Positions 63,871 to 64,000 of a stretch of DNA of 64,000 nt are shown here, in pieces. Every line of letters begins with the position of its first letter. Position 1 is the first letter of the stretch. Source of the DNA: a virus; IMG/VR virus record IMGVR_UViG_3300035663_000005, positions 1 through 64,000 of that record; one strand, written 5' to 3'. Position numbers and translations under genes: made by a program. The notes beneath the pieces were generated by a model. That model did not search any database and was not told the DNA's origin. It saw only the letters and a program-made list of their open reading frames with translations.

Positions 63871-64000
63871 TATCGCTGCCCACCAATCTCCATCGTGAGG
63901 TTTGAGGGGGAAACGCGAGCATGCGGATTCGGCGTATCACCGATGGGAGGATATCGCATCAGCAGAGCAAGCATCTGCTTGGTGCGCTCGTCGCACAGTC
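63870..64000 (-). CDS. Unknown protein, C-terminal part only
   Basis: The last 42 codons of a gene that begins beyond the window: LCDERTKQMLALLMRYPPIG, DTPNPHARVSPSNLTMEIGG, QR. The stop overlaps the metallophosphoesterase ATG (TAATG). Too short to identify. Confidence 0.7.
   Translation of the reverse strand, partial: LCDERTKQMLALLMRYPPIGDTPNPHARVSPSNLTMEIGGQR

Overview
The window is part of the genome of a large T4-type myovirus. Nearly all genes lie on the minus strand, so transcription mostly runs from high to low coordinates. The assignment rests on core genes recognisable by sequence: gp41 helicase, gp61 primase, UvsX, gp43 family-B polymerase, RegA, gp62 and gp44 clamp-loader subunits and gp45 sliding clamp. 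A Gram-negative host is suggested by a lipoprotein lipobox (55507), an outer-membrane beta-barrel ending in Phe (56040-56795) and a GH24 lysozyme. The host cannot be named. No photosynthesis gene was seen.

Layout. 1-4093: tail-fibre-like proteins, two of them a tandem paralogue pair and two with collagen-like repeats. 4080-7644: ThyX, primase and unknown proteins. 7733-14857: probable virion and internal-head proteins, including a lysozyme, a 996-residue nucleotidyltransferase/ATP-grasp/retropepsin fusion and a ligase-like nucleotidyltransferase. 14872-17531: HNH nuclease, GroES-like protein, an odd tRNA and the gp41 helicase. 17577-32633: a 15-kb, mostly AT-rich carbohydrate island (sugar nucleotidyltransferase, HAD phosphatase, kinase-aldolase fusion, two GT15-like mannosyltransferases, two FkbM methyltransferases, SDR enzymes, split transketolase, RfbH-type 3-dehydrase, several GT-A glycosyltransferases). 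32614-36943: UvsX, a new 55-residue membrane ORF, DNA polymerase and a GroES-like protein. 36940-39791: a possible DNA-modification module (SPPY methyltransferase, SpeD-type AdoMet decarboxylase, Mom-like GNAT, DUF1599-like protein). 39793-43574: dUTPase, RegA, gp62, an unknown protein, gp44 and gp45.

43626-44480 is a secreted trypsin-like protease behind a structured leader. 45220-52879 holds 17 tRNA genes and one tRNA-like RNA interspersed with small genes, a GMP-reductase-like enzyme and GDP-mannose dehydratase. 53135-58092 holds small membrane proteins, a glycosyltransferase, a holin/lipoprotein pair and the beta-barrel. 58208-60610 is the only plus-strand segment: a 560-residue unknown protein flanked by a perfect 122-bp direct repeat, and an 18-residue-repeat protein. 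60592-64000 is a run of overlapping small genes ending in a metallophosphoesterase.

Themes. Many genes overlap by ATGA, TAATG or TGATG, which points to translational coupling. Two promoter types recur: a late box CTAAATA/TATAAATA, and sigma70-like TTGACT-N16/17-TATAMT. Several -10 boxes lie only 5-6 nt before the ATG, predicting leaderless mRNAs. At least seven proteins start with a short leader ending in (L/I)xE, as in T4 internal head proteins cut by the prohead protease. This suggests a set of enzymes packaged in the capsid and injected.
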